From Amycolatopsis sp. GM8 (GTDB lineage Bacteria > Actinomycetota > Actinomycetes > Mycobacteriales > Pseudonocardiaceae), in the NCBI RefSeq assembly GCF_021653975.1, contig NZ_JAJKFK010000008.1:294762-358761 (forward strand): a stretch of 64,000 nt of DNA, read 5' to 3'. Under the pieces are notes generated by a model, which made no database searches, had not been told where the DNA came from, and was given only the letters and a program-made list of their open reading frames with translations. This document shows positions 34,196 to 42,166 of the stretch, piece by piece; positions within the stretch are counted from its first letter, which is position 1, and each line of letters starts with the position of its first letter. Both the position numbers and the translations under genes were made by a program.

Positions 34196-35497
34196 ATGCT
34201 GACGATTCGGGGCTCGGAGCGCATCCTCGTCGATGCGTCCACGGAGGACAGTGGCGACCTCATGCTCGACGACGGTTCCCCGCACGGGACGGTGCTCGAT
34301 GCCTCGGGATGCGTGGTGACGCCGGGGCTCGTCAATGCCCACCATCACCTCCTGCAGTGCGCGTTCCGCACGCTGCCCGGAACGCGCGGAGTACCGATGG
34401 CCGAGTGGCTGCCCGCGATGGCGGCCGCCTACGGGCGAGTGGGCCACGACCCGGACGCCTACGCCGTAGCCGCCTCGGTGGGTGCCGCCGAAAGTCTCCT
34501 GTGCGGCGTCACGACCATCGCGGACCACCATCTGAACTGGCCGCACGGCGTCCCGATCGCGGACACGGTGGCCCTCGCCGGCGCGACGGCCGAGGCCGTT
34601 CGGTCGCTCGGTGCGCGGCTGGTCTTCGTGCGTGGCTCGGCCCGGGACGATCCGGAGTGGGCGGGCGAGTCCGCCGAGGCCATCGTGACCGCGCTCGTCC
34701 CCGGGGCCGCCGGCAGCGGTGGGCTCTCGCCTGATGGGATGCTGCAGCTCGCTGTCGGCCCGGCCGGGGTCCACTCCGATTCGCGGGAGACGTTCGTGAC
34801 CCTCGGTGTGGTCGCGGCCCGCTATGGCTTGCGCCGCCGGACTCAGGCCAACGAACAAGTCGACACCGCGATCGCCGTCGAGCGCTACGGGCGCAGGCCG
34901 CTCCAGCTCCTCGACGAATGGGGCTGGCTGGGACCGGACGTCACGGTGGCACACCTGTGTGACGTCACGCCCGAAGAGATCGGCCTCCTCGCACGGGCGG
35001 GTGTGACCGCGACGCACGCTCCGGGGTGCGACGTTCCGATGGGGTGGGGTGTGGCGCCGGTCGCCGCGCTGCTCGAGGCGGGCGTCGTGGTCGGCCTGGG
35101 CACGAGCGGCGGGGGAAGCAACGATGCCGGGCATCTGCTCGCTGATGCGCGCCTCGCCCTGCAGATCTCGGGTCTCGCGGGGCCGCAGCTTCCCGCGCGC
35201 GTCGTGCTCGGGATGGCCACGGCCGGCTCCGCCTCGGGGCTGGGACGGTCCGATCTCGGGCATCTGGGCGCCGGTTCGGCAGGTGACCTGTGCGTGTGGG
35301 ACGTTTCCGGCGCCGGGGATGCCGGCGTGCACGATCCCGTCGCGGGACTCCTGTGGGCTTCGCCAGGGCGGCGGCCGAAACACGTGGTCGTCGGAGGTCG
35401 CGTCGTTGTCCGGGATTACCGGCTGGTCACGGCCGACGAGGCGGAACTCGTGGCCCGCCTGCGTGAACGACTCACCCGCACCCCGCCTACGGTCTGA
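34196..35497 (+). CDS. amidohydrolase, 8-oxoguanine deaminase-like, altered metal ligands
   Basis: Protein of 433 aa with the overall fold of 8-oxoguanine/atrazine-type deaminases. NAHHHLLQ (HxH, near residue 48), IADHHLNW (near 107) and ARAGVTATHAPGCDVP (near 275) are conserved, and the C-terminal GHLGAGSAGDLCVWD fits. Two catalytic positions differ: the usual HTHxAE is RRTQANEQ, and the metal Asp motif G(V)DGSxSND is GTSGGGSND. The fold seems complete but activity is doubtful or changed. It is 9 bp after the broken reductase, in the same plus-strand unit as the XRE-cupin gene. Confidence 0.75.
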   Translation: MLTIRGSERILVDASTEDSGDLMLDDGSPHGTVLDASGCVVTPGLVNAHHHLLQCAFRTLPGTRGVPMAEWLPAMAAAYGRVGHDPDAYAVAASVGAAESLLCGVTTIADHHLNWPHGVPIADTVALAGATAEAVRSLGARLVFVRGSARDDPEWAGESAEAIVTALVPGAAGSGGLSPDGMLQLAVGPAGVHSDSRETFVTLGVVAARYGLRRRTQANEQVDTAIAVERYGRRPLQLLDEWGWLGPDVTVAHLCDVTPEEIGLLARAGVTATHAPGCDVPMGWGVAPVAALLEAGVVVGLGTSGGGSNDAGHLLADARLALQISGLAGPQLPARVVLGMATAGSASGLGRSDLGHLGAGSAGDLCVWDVSGAGDAGVHDPVAGLLWASPGRRPKHVVVGGRVVVRDYRLVTADEAELVARLRERLTRTPPTV

Positions 35498-36085
35498 CCG
35501 TCCGGCCACGATTGACCCGGAGAAGGCTGCGGAGGGCTGTCCGCCGTACGGCTCGCAAGACGGAACGGACCCGGACGACGATCAAGCGGAGTTCCTGGTG
35601 CCCGGCGCGCAGCCTCGCGCCCGTCGTGCAAGAAGGGGAGGACTTCGTCGTTGGCGAAGCTCCCCCGTATCTGTGCCGAAACGTCGGAACGCATCCGCAA
35701 GGCTGGCCGAACGACATCGCCGGCTCACGCTCATGGCCGCCGCCCGCAGACAGGCGGGTAACTGACCGCGTTCATCGAGGACCGAGACGCGATGCCGGCC
35801 GACCCGTTCCCGCGCACGGCGACCACGAGGAGTGACTCACCAGGTGACTGCGAAACGCAAGCACACCGACGCCGACCTGGACGCTGACCTGGCCGAGTGA
35901 TCACGGCGTGACCAGGCGATCGCCGACCCACAGGGTGTCCCTCAAGTCGACACCGAGCTTCATCGCGAGTCTCCTCGGGCGGGATCTTTCGCCGACATTG
36001 ATATCTGACATCAGTGAGTCGGTGTTCCATCAACCATTGTCAGGGTGTGCGGCGCCCTGTTCGCCGACCGCTCGGCCCGGGGGGC
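35498..36085. other. gap with no recognised gene
   Basis: About 590 bp after the amidohydrolase. Plus-strand frames here are Arg-rich and short; one gives KLPRICAETSERIRKAG and another at 35849 gives TAKRKHTDADLDADLAE, neither of which I can assign. I see no terminator or RNA with confidence. Confidence 0.35.
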
Positions 36086-36709
36086 TCAGCCGGTGAATTC
36101 GTTGACGCCGAGGGCGAAGTCCCAGTGGCCGACCCCGTTGCCGGCGAGGCCCATCGTGACCAGGCCCATTCCTTCCAGCCAGTGGGCCATTTTCAGGCTG
36201 CCGACGTCCAGCGGGCGTAGCCCGAGGCTCTCGATGAATGCCGCCACGCTCGCCTTGGCCTGCGCATTGTCGCCGGCGATGAAGACGTTGGGCCGGCCCT
36301 TCTCCAGGACCTGACGGAAGATGGTGTTGAAGGCCTTCACCACGCTGGCGCTGGCCGGGGCCACCTTGGCGACTTCCTGCGCGATCGAGGTCTCCTCGCT
36401 GTGGGCCAGTCCGTCGAACGTGGCGTTGAAGGGGTTGCTGATGTCGACGATGACCTTGCCCGTGAGGGTGTCTCCGTACTCGGCGACGACCGGAACGACA
36501 CCGTCGTACAACAGGGCCGTGATGACGATGTCCCCGGCCGGGACGGCGCCCCACTTTCCCGCCGTCGCGCCGCCGCCCAGAGCCTTGGCCAAGCCATCGG
36601 CCTTGGCCTGATCTCGTCCCATGACCTCGACGGTGTTGCCGCCCGCCACCGCGAGCGTGCCGAGGGTGCGGGCCATGTTCCCCGTACCGATGAGGGTGAT
36701 GCTGCTCAT
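36086..36709 (-). CDS. F420-dependent NADP reductase-like / NAD-binding oxidoreductase, paralogue A
   Basis: Rossmann protein of 207 aa: ITLIGTGNMARTLGTLAVAG at the N-terminus (GxGxxA type), KVIVDISNPFNATFDG (near residue 88), VVKAFNTIFRQVLEKGR (near 120) and ESLGLRPLDVG at the C-terminus. It resembles NADPH:F420 oxidoreductase-like and pyrroline-carboxylate reductase-like proteins. It is clearly related to 38496-39116, so the operon holds a duplicated gene. It ends the four-gene minus-strand run. Confidence 0.8.
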   Translation of the reverse strand: MSSITLIGTGNMARTLGTLAVAGGNTVEVMGRDQAKADGLAKALGGGATAGKWGAVPAGDIVITALLYDGVVPVVAEYGDTLTGKVIVDISNPFNATFDGLAHSEETSIAQEVAKVAPASASVVKAFNTIFRQVLEKGRPNVFIAGDNAQAKASVAAFIESLGLRPLDVGSLKMAHWLEGMGLVTMGLAGNGVGHWDFALGVNEFTG

Positions 36710-36729
36710 GAGGTGTGCTCTCTTCCTGT

Positions 36730-37464
36730 TCAGATGGCGGTGGTGCCGCCGTCGGTGACCAGTTCCAGGCCGTTGACGTAGCTGGAGTCGTCGGAGGCGA
36801 GGAACAGGGCGACGGTGGCGATTTCTTCGGGGCGGCCCATCTGTCCGCGGGGGATGAGGGACTCGAATGCGGCTTTGGTTGCCTCGTCCAACAGTTCTTC
36901 CTGTTTGGCGGTGGCGACCTGGCCGGGGGTCAGGACGTTGACCCGGATCTTGCGGTCGCGCAGTTCGTTGAGCCAGACGCGGGCCCAGGCCTGCTGGACG
37001 GCTTTGCTTCCCGCGTAGAGGCTCCAGCCGGGGAAGGCGCCGAGGGAGGCGTTGGATCCGGTCATGAAGATCGAGCCGTTGTCGTTGATCAGCGGCAGTG
37101 CCTTCTGCACGGTGAACAGGGTGCCGCGCGCGTTGAGCCAGAAGGCGCGGTGGAACTGTTCCTCGGTGATCTCGCCGAGGACGGCGGGTTCGCCCATCCC
37201 GGCGCTGGCCCACAGCACGTCGATCGAGCCCTTTTCCCGCTTGACCGTGTCGTACAAGCGGTCCAGATCGTCCAGGTCGGCCGCGTCACCCTGCACGGCG
37301 GTCACGTTGCGGCCGATCAGCTTGACGGCGTCATCCAGCGCTTCCTGTCGCCGGGCCTGGATGAAGACGTGCGCTCCTTCCTCGACGAACAGTCTGGCGC
37401 CGGCCAGTGCCATGCCGGTGGATCCACCGGTGATCACCGCTACCTTGCCATCGAGCTTTCCCAC
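36730..37464 (-). CDS. short-chain dehydrogenase/reductase
   Basis: Classical SDR of 244 aa: VAVITGGSTGMALAGARLFV (cofactor motif GxxxGxA variant), WASAGMGEP (NAG-like), SYAGSK-type active site as SLYAGSKAVQQAWARVW, and RVNVLTPGQV. The active-site Ser lies in FMTGSNASLG. GTG at 37464 has GGAG in front. Its substrate is unknown. It is flanked by the two paralogous reductases and an epimerase-like protein. Confidence 0.82.
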   Translation of the reverse strand: MGKLDGKVAVITGGSTGMALAGARLFVEEGAHVFIQARRQEALDDAVKLIGRNVTAVQGDAADLDDLDRLYDTVKREKGSIDVLWASAGMGEPAVLGEITEEQFHRAFWLNARGTLFTVQKALPLINDNGSIFMTGSNASLGAFPGWSLYAGSKAVQQAWARVWLNELRDRKIRVNVLTPGQVATAKQEELLDEATKAAFESLIPRGQMGRPEEIATVALFLASDDSSYVNGLELVTDGGTTAI

Positions 37465-37508
37465 GATCACTCCGTTGAATTGATGGGTGTCCGAAACAGT
37501 CCGTGCCG

Positions 37509-38444
37509 TCAGCTGGCGGAGAAGTAATGGCCGTTGTCCAAATCGGCGAGCAGGCTGGGCTGAGCGGGTTCCCAGCCGAGGGTCCGGCGGGTGATGAGGT
37601 TCGATGCCGGGTAGTTCTGGGTGACTATGTTCGCGAGGAACCCGAAGTATCCCGGCACCATCAGTACGTCCGCGGGAACGCTCATGGCGGGCAGGCCCAG
37701 ACGGCTGCCAATGGCCTCGGCGATCTCGCGGAACGGGATGCCGCCGTCCCCAATCGCATGCCAGCATTTGCCAGCCGGCCCCTTCTCCAGCGCCAGGCGG
37801 AACAAGGAGGCGGCATCGCGGATGTGCACGGCGTTCCACAGGTTCGCGCCGTCTCCGGGGTAGCCGACGAAACCCTTCTCCTTCGCGAGCGCGATCAGCT
37901 GCACGAGGAAGCCGGCACGATCGGTCGTGCTGTGCGCGATGTTGGCAATCCGCACGACCGAAGACCGCACTCCCCGCTCGGCGAGGCCGACCACGGCGGT
38001 TTCCACGACGTTCCGAACCCGCAGGGTGCCCTTGTCTTCATCGCCGCTGGGAAGGGCGGGGTCCTCCTCGATGGCCGACCGGCCCAGGTTCCCGGGCGAG
38101 CCGATGCTCCCCGCCGCGACCAGCGGCTTTCCGGTTCCCGCGAGTGCCTCGCCATACGCGAGCATGATCGGGAGCTCCGCGGCGGCCACGGCGTCGATCC
38201 CCCCGGATGCAAGCAGGTCTTGCCTGTGCGCGACGTGGATGACGCCGTCGGAATCCGCGGCCGCCTCCTTGAGCCCGTCGAGATCCTCGAGGTCGCCGCG
38301 ACGCACCTTCGCGCCGAGCGCGGACACCGCCGCCGCGGCCGTGTCCGACCGGGCCAGGCCGGTGACCTCGTGCCCGGCGGCGATGAGCTCGGGGATGATG
38401 TACGAACCGGCATGGCCGGTCCCGCCAGTGACGAAAACGCGCAC
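37509..38444 (-). CDS. extended SDR (NAD-dependent epimerase/dehydratase type)
   Basis: Extended SDR of 311 aa. FVTGGTGHAGSYIIPELIAA at residues 4-23 is the cofactor motif; GVIHVAHRQDLL lies near 67. The usual YxxxK is not obvious, as in the epimerase at 3918. The GTG at 38444 follows AAGGAG. Part of the four-gene operon divergent from the LysR gene. Confidence 0.8.
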   Translation of the reverse strand: MRVFVTGGTGHAGSYIIPELIAAGHEVTGLARSDTAAAAVSALGAKVRRGDLEDLDGLKEAAADSDGVIHVAHRQDLLASGGIDAVAAAELPIMLAYGEALAGTGKPLVAAGSIGSPGNLGRSAIEEDPALPSGDEDKGTLRVRNVVETAVVGLAERGVRSSVVRIANIAHSTTDRAGFLVQLIALAKEKGFVGYPGDGANLWNAVHIRDAASLFRLALEKGPAGKCWHAIGDGGIPFREIAEAIGSRLGLPAMSVPADVLMVPGYFGFLANIVTQNYPASNLITRRTLGWEPAQPSLLADLDNGHYFSAS

Positions 38445-38495
38445 GCTACTGCTCCTTGTGAATGATGTGACGCGAGAAGTGGTGGTGCGGTGCGC

Positions 38496-39116
38496 TCAGC
38501 TGAGAATGCTGACGCCGAGGGTGAAGTTGAAGTTCCCCACGCCGTGGTTGGCCAGGCTGATCATCAGCAGGCCCGCTGCTTCCAGCCAGCGCGCCACCTC
38601 CAGGCCGCCGGCATCCAGCGGGCGCAGCCCGAGGCTCTCGATGAACGCCGACACGCTCGTCTTGGCCCGCGTGTCATCGCCGGCGAAGAGGACGTCCAGC
38701 TGGCGGCCCGGGGCCAGGATGTGGCCGAAGACGGTGTTGAACGCCTTAACGACGTGCGCGCTCGCCGGGACAGCCTTGGCGACCTCGTGCGCGGCGGAAC
38801 TGCCGTCGGGGGTGGCAAAGCCCTTGAGATCGGGGGCGATGGGGTTGCAGATGTCGATGATGACCTTGCCGGCCAGCGCGTCCCCGTAGTGGGCGACGAC
38901 CGGCAAGACGCTGGCGTACGGCACGGCGAGGATCACGATGTGGCCGGCCGGGGCGGTGCCGAATGTCCCGACAGTGGCACCCCCGAGCGCGGCGGCCAAT
39001 TCCTTGGCCTTGACCCGGTCGCGGCCGATGATCTCGACTGCGTTGCCGCCGGCGAGCGCCCGGCCGGCCAGGGCGCCGGCCATGTTCCCCAGGCCGATAA
39101 TGCTGATGCTGCTCAT
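38496..39116 (-). CDS. F420-dependent NADP reductase-like / NAD-binding oxidoreductase, paralogue B
   Basis: Rossmann protein of 206 aa, homologous along its whole length to 36086-36709 (SSISIIGLGNMAGALAGRAL, KVIIDICNPIAPDL, VVKAFNTVFGHILAPGR, SAFIESLGLRPLDAG). The two copies share roughly half their residues by eye, so this is an old duplication. First gene of the minus-strand operon, 237 bp from the divergent LysR gene. Confidence 0.8.
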   Translation of the reverse strand: MSSISIIGLGNMAGALAGRALAGGNAVEIIGRDRVKAKELAAALGGATVGTFGTAPAGHIVILAVPYASVLPVVAHYGDALAGKVIIDICNPIAPDLKGFATPDGSSAAHEVAKAVPASAHVVKAFNTVFGHILAPGRQLDVLFAGDDTRAKTSVSAFIESLGLRPLDAGGLEVARWLEAAGLLMISLANHGVGNFNFTLGVSILS

Positions 39117-39222
39117 TGGTGTGCCTGCTTTCTGGAGCTGGACGCCGTCGAATAACGCGATGGACGGCGCTCAATTCCTGATGTGCTCATTCCGGGCCTG
39201 GGCCTCGCTATCAAATCCGATG

Positions 39223-39243
39223 CCGAATTCTTATACCGAATTC
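39223..39243. promoter_or_regulatory. CCGAATTC direct repeat in divergent LysR promoter
   Basis: CCGAATTC occurs at 39223-39230 and 39236-39243, 13 bp apart, in the 237-bp space between the oxidoreductase operon and the LysR gene. Because GAATTC is self-complementary the region is also symmetric. Likely LysR-binding site; position only. Confidence 0.45.
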
Positions 39244-39353
39244 GCTTTGGCCCCGTCAGTTACCTATTCAGGCTGCCATTGGCCCGAATGGCTGTCCAAG
39301 ACCTCTTTCAGCCGTGGTGATACCCTGGAGGCATCACCGGACCGGGAGGTGCC

Positions 39354-40247
39354 GTGGATCTGGACCTGCGCAAACTGCGCTATTTCGTCGCCGTGGCCGA
39401 CCGGTTGCACTTCGGCCGCGCCGCCGATGAGCTGCACATCGCGCAGCCGGCGCTCAGCCGCCAGATCCGCGCGCTGGAGCAGGATCTCGGCGCCTCGCTG
39501 TTCACCAGGGATCGCCACGGCGTGGCGCTGACCGACGCGGGCCGACAACTGCTGGCCGACGCCGGTCCGCTGCTGGCCTCCGCGCACGCGGTCCGCCGCC
39601 GGGTGTCCGTGGCCGCCCGTGGCAGCCGGCGGCTGGTGGTCGGATTCCGGGCCGGCATCCCGGTCATCCCGGCGACGCGGGCGTTCGAGGCCCGGCATCC
39701 GGACGTGGTCGTGGATGTGCAGCGGATGGAATGGGACGACCAGGCCCCGATGCTGCTCGACGGCCGCGTCGACGTCGGCTATGTGCGGCTGCCTATCGAC
39801 GAGACCGGCCTGCGCGTGACTCCGCTGTACACCGAGCCGCTCATGGTGGTGCTGCCCGCCGGTCACCGGTTGGCCGGCAAGGAGGAGGTCACCGAGGCCG
39901 ACCTGGCCGGTGAGCCGCTGGTCTGGCATGCCGACCCGAGCACGCAGCCCACGAGGCGCCCGCACCCCGACTCCGGACTCCGGGTGCGCGGGGTCGAGGA
40001 GACGCTCGAGCACGTCGCGGCCGGCCGGGGCATCTCGTTCGTGGGGCGTTCGGCGACCGTGTTCTACTCGCGTCCGGACATCAGCTACGTACCCATCCCG
40101 GAACTCCCGCCCGACCAGGTATGCCTCGCGGTGGCGGCATCACGCACCTCGCCGCTGGCCGACGACTTCTTCACCGCGGCGCAAGCGACGGCCGAGATCA
40201 CGGCAGAATGCGGAAACTACGATGTGGGTGCGGCTGTCGTGGAGTGA
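39354..40247 (+). CDS. LysR-family transcriptional regulator
   Basis: LysR regulator of 297 aa: LRKLRYFVAVADRLHFGRAA and HIAQPALSRQIRALEQDLGA form the winged helix; the effector domain starts near residue 90 (SRRLVVGFRAGIPVIPATRA). GTG at 39354 follows GGGAGG. Divergent from the oxidoreductase operon that it probably controls. Confidence 0.87.
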   Translation: MDLDLRKLRYFVAVADRLHFGRAADELHIAQPALSRQIRALEQDLGASLFTRDRHGVALTDAGRQLLADAGPLLASAHAVRRRVSVAARGSRRLVVGFRAGIPVIPATRAFEARHPDVVVDVQRMEWDDQAPMLLDGRVDVGYVRLPIDETGLRVTPLYTEPLMVVLPAGHRLAGKEEVTEADLAGEPLVWHADPSTQPTRRPHPDSGLRVRGVEETLEHVAAGRGISFVGRSATVFYSRPDISYVPIPELPPDQVCLAVAASRTSPLADDFFTAAQATAEITAECGNYDVGAAVVE

Positions 40248-40431
40248 CCACGCGGCCTGTCGGATGAGCCCGTCGAGGTATATCCAGGCAGCCACAATCC
40301 ACCGTCAGCACGGGCGCACGCGTCACGCCTCGCCGACACCACACAAACGGCCGAACATCAACATGGGCGGGGAACAAATCTCATCCTCATGTCGTATACG
40401 GCATCCGCACGACATCGCTGATGAGATTATG
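40248..40431. other. short gap with no gene
   Basis: Low-complexity, His/Arg-rich chance translations only; possibly the lost N-terminal part of the adjacent integrase. Confidence 0.35.
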
Positions 40432-40674
40432 ACATCAGAGCTGCACTTCCATGACCTACGTCACACGCACGAGACGTGGCTGGTCGAGGACCGGGTACTC
40501 GGGATCATGCGGCTGCTGCGGCTCGGACGCAAGCGCAAGGACGTCGACGACCTCTATTCGCACGTCACCGACCAGATGATCGAGGACACGCTGCAGGCCC
40601 TGCAGCAGCGGTGGGAGCAGGATGGCGGCTGGACCTGGACCGAAAGCCCCGCCGTGGAGCCAGAAGCGGCATGA
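40432..40674 (+). pseudogene. tyrosine integrase remnant (catalytic C-terminus)
   Basis: The last 80 codons of a phage/AICE-type tyrosine recombinase: FHDLRHTHETWLVEDRV holds the HxLRHTH box with catalytic Arg, and DDLYSHVTDQMIEDTLQALQ holds the nucleophile Tyr. The N-terminal core-binding domain is gone. It lies 118 bp from the 3' end of a tRNA-Val gene, a normal integration site for such elements. Confidence 0.75.
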
Positions 40675-40705
40675 TCCCTTCGGATGGGGGCAGGTGGTCA
40701 GCAGA

Positions 40706-40725
40706 CCGTGCTCCCAAACTGCTCC
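40706..40725 (-). repeat. conserved 3'-flank block of tRNA-Val (CAC)
   Basis: CCGTGCTCCCAAACTGCTCC, which on the minus strand reads as the partner of 42103-42122 (GGAGCAGATTGGGAGCACGG) with one mismatch. Together with the hairpin it forms a block of roughly 85 bp shared, in opposite orientation, by the downstream flanks of both tRNA-Val genes. Confidence 0.65.
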
Positions 40726-40736
40726 CCGAAACCACC

Positions 40737-40771
40737 GATGGCCTGCCGATGAAGATCATCGGCAGGCCATC
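40737..40771 (-). terminator. hairpin downstream of tRNA-Val (CAC)
   Basis: Perfect 16-bp inverted repeat, 40737-40752 pairing with 40756-40771 around a 3-base loop, located 20 bp after the tRNA 3' end on the minus strand. No T tract is evident, but its position suggests a transcript-end hairpin. Confidence 0.65.
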
Positions 40772-40791
40772 TGACGTGGAAAAACAGGGAG

Positions 40792-40863
40792 TGGGCGATA
40801 CTGGGATCGAACCAGTGACCTCTTCGGTGTGAACGAAGCGCTCTCCCGCTGAGCTAATCGCCC
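40792..40863 (-). tRNA. tRNA-Val (CAC)
   Basis: A 72-nt cloverleaf on the minus strand: acceptor GGGCGAT/ATCGCCC, D arm GCTC/GAGC, anticodon stem CTTCG/CGAAG with loop TTCACAC (anticodon CAC), T arm ACTGG-TTCGATC-CCAGT, discriminator A. No encoded CCA. Confidence 0.93.
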
Positions 40864-41256
40864 CCGTGCGGTACGAGTGAGAACTCTAGCGGATGCCGTT
40901 CGTGCTGTGGCAAACGGGTGGTCTTGGTCGCGCACCGTCCGCGTACGAGCAGGCACACTGCGAACAACCGGGTGGTAGCGACCATCGTTTTCCGGCCGGG
41001 GCGAGCCATGTCACCTGCGACATCGGGGACACCGTGCTGTCGCTCGACGACTAAACCGAGCAGTATGTACGAGGTGGACGATCACGAGGCCGGCCACCGA
41101 GGCCGCTGCCCGGGCGAAAGGTGAGGAACGAACTCGGCGGACCCGATGAACTCAACTGGGTGATCGTGCGTCAAACAGTGAGCGGATCGGGATGTTGAGA
41201 CGTCCCACCCGTGAACCCGGCCGGGTGGGCCGTGGAGGGAGACGAAAGGTAAGGCC
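40864..41256. other. gap before the SsgA-like gene
   Basis: No gene recognised. The final 30 bp hold the ribosome site (GGAGGGAGACGAAAGG) for the SsgA-like gene. Confidence 0.4.
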
Positions 41257-41682
41257 ATGCGCAACGATCACGTGACGCTCCGCTCGACGGCGGTGTTCGA
41301 CCTGCTGGCGCCGCGTACCCCGGCGGTCCCGGTCAAGGTCGAGCTGCGCTACGACACTCGTGACCCGTACGCCGTAGTCGCCGCGTTCCGCACCGGCCGC
41401 GCGGGCTGGGTGGAATGGGTCTACGCCCGCGACCTGCTCGCCGACGGCCTGCTGGCCGAGGCCGGCGACGGGGACGTGCGGATCCGGCCGTCCGTCGAGG
41501 ACCCCGAGTCGGTGCTGATCGAGCTGAACTCGCCGTCCGGGCACGCCATGTTCGAGGCCTCGGCCCAGGAGCTGGCCGACTTCCTCGACCGCACCTACGA
41601 CGTCGTCCTGCCGGGCAACGAGCACCTGTGGGTCGACGTGGACGACGCGCTGACCCACCTCATCCCCAACGATCTCGGTTGA
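41257..41682 (+). CDS. SsgA-like sporulation and cell-division protein (SALP family)
   Basis: Cytosolic protein of 141 aa of the actinomycete-specific SsgA/SsgB family, which positions FtsZ and guides septation and spore maturation. Family marks are VELRYDTRDPYAVVAAFRTG (residues 27-46), GWVEWVYARDLLADGL and FEASAQELADFLDRTYDVV. The product is standard length and intact. It sits between tRNA genes rather than in a division cluster. Whether it is SsgB itself or another paralogue cannot be decided by eye. Confidence 0.9.
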   Translation: MRNDHVTLRSTAVFDLLAPRTPAVPVKVELRYDTRDPYAVVAAFRTGRAGWVEWVYARDLLADGLLAEAGDGDVRIRPSVEDPESVLIELNSPSGHAMFEASAQELADFLDRTYDVVLPGNEHLWVDVDDALTHLIPNDLG

Positions 41683-41791
41683 TGACTCGCTGCGACCGGA
41701 TCGGGCACCCCCCTGTGATCGGCGGATTCCGGGTCCAGTATGGTTTTCCCATCACGACGACAGCATGGTGGGTGTTGGCGTCGCGAGTAAC

Positions 41792-41864
41792 GCGGACGTA
41801 GCGCAGCTGGTAGCGCATCACCTTGCCAAGGTGAGGGTCGCGGGTTCGAATCCCGTCGTCCGCT
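41792..41864 (+). tRNA. tRNA-Gly (GCC)
   Basis: 73-nt cloverleaf: acceptor GCGGACG/CGTCCGC, anticodon stem TCACC/GGTGA with loop TTGCCAA (anticodon GCC), T arm GCGGG-TTCGAAT-CCCGT, discriminator T. First of three clustered tRNAs. Confidence 0.95.
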
Positions 41865-41892
41865 CGGAGAGAGGCCTTCTCGGGCCTGTCGC

Positions 41893-41963
41893 GGTGGAGT
41901 GGCCGAGAGGCGAGGCAACGGCCTGCAAAGCCGTGTACACGGGTTCGAATCCCGTCTCCACCT
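41893..41963 (+). tRNA. tRNA-Cys (GCA)
   Basis: 71-nt cloverleaf: acceptor GGTGGAG/CTCCACC, anticodon stem ACGGC/GCCGT with loop CTGCAAA (anticodon GCA), T arm ACGGG-TTCGAAT-CCCGT, discriminator T as expected for Cys. Confidence 0.95.
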
Positions 41964-41964
41964 C

Positions 41965-42036
41965 GCGCGATTAGCTCAGCGGGAGAGCGCTACCTTGACA
42001 CGGTAGAGGTCACTGGTTCGATCCCAGTATCGCGCA
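41965..42036 (+). tRNA. tRNA-Val (GAC)
   Basis: 72-nt cloverleaf starting one base after tRNA-Cys: acceptor GCGCGAT/ATCGCGC, anticodon stem CTACC/GGTAG with loop TTGACAC (anticodon GAC), T arm ACTGG-TTCGATC-CCAGT. CCA is encoded at 42037-42039. D and T arms equal those of tRNA-Val (CAC) on the opposite strand. Confidence 0.95.
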
Positions 42037-42057
42037 CCATCTGTTTTCCCTGGTCAC

Positions 42058-42090
42058 ATGGCCTGTCGGCGATCTTCGCTGGCAGGCCAT
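42058..42090 (+). terminator. hairpin downstream of the Gly-Cys-Val tRNA array
   Basis: ATGGCCTG (42058-42065) pairs with CAGGCCAT (42083-42090). The same arms, in opposite orientation, occur in the hairpin after tRNA-Val (CAC). Confidence 0.55.
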
Positions 42091-42102
42091 TGTCGTGTCT
42101 GG

Positions 42103-42122
42103 GGAGCAGATTGGGAGCACGG
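42103..42122 (+). repeat. conserved 3'-flank block of tRNA-Val (GAC)
   Basis: GGAGCAGATTGGGAGCACGG; counterpart of 40706-40725 with one mismatch. Probably a remnant of an attachment-site region of an integrative element. Confidence 0.6.
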
Positions 42123-42166
42123 GGTGGTGAACACTGTGCGGTTTCGCTTAGTACTCAGCCCCGGTC

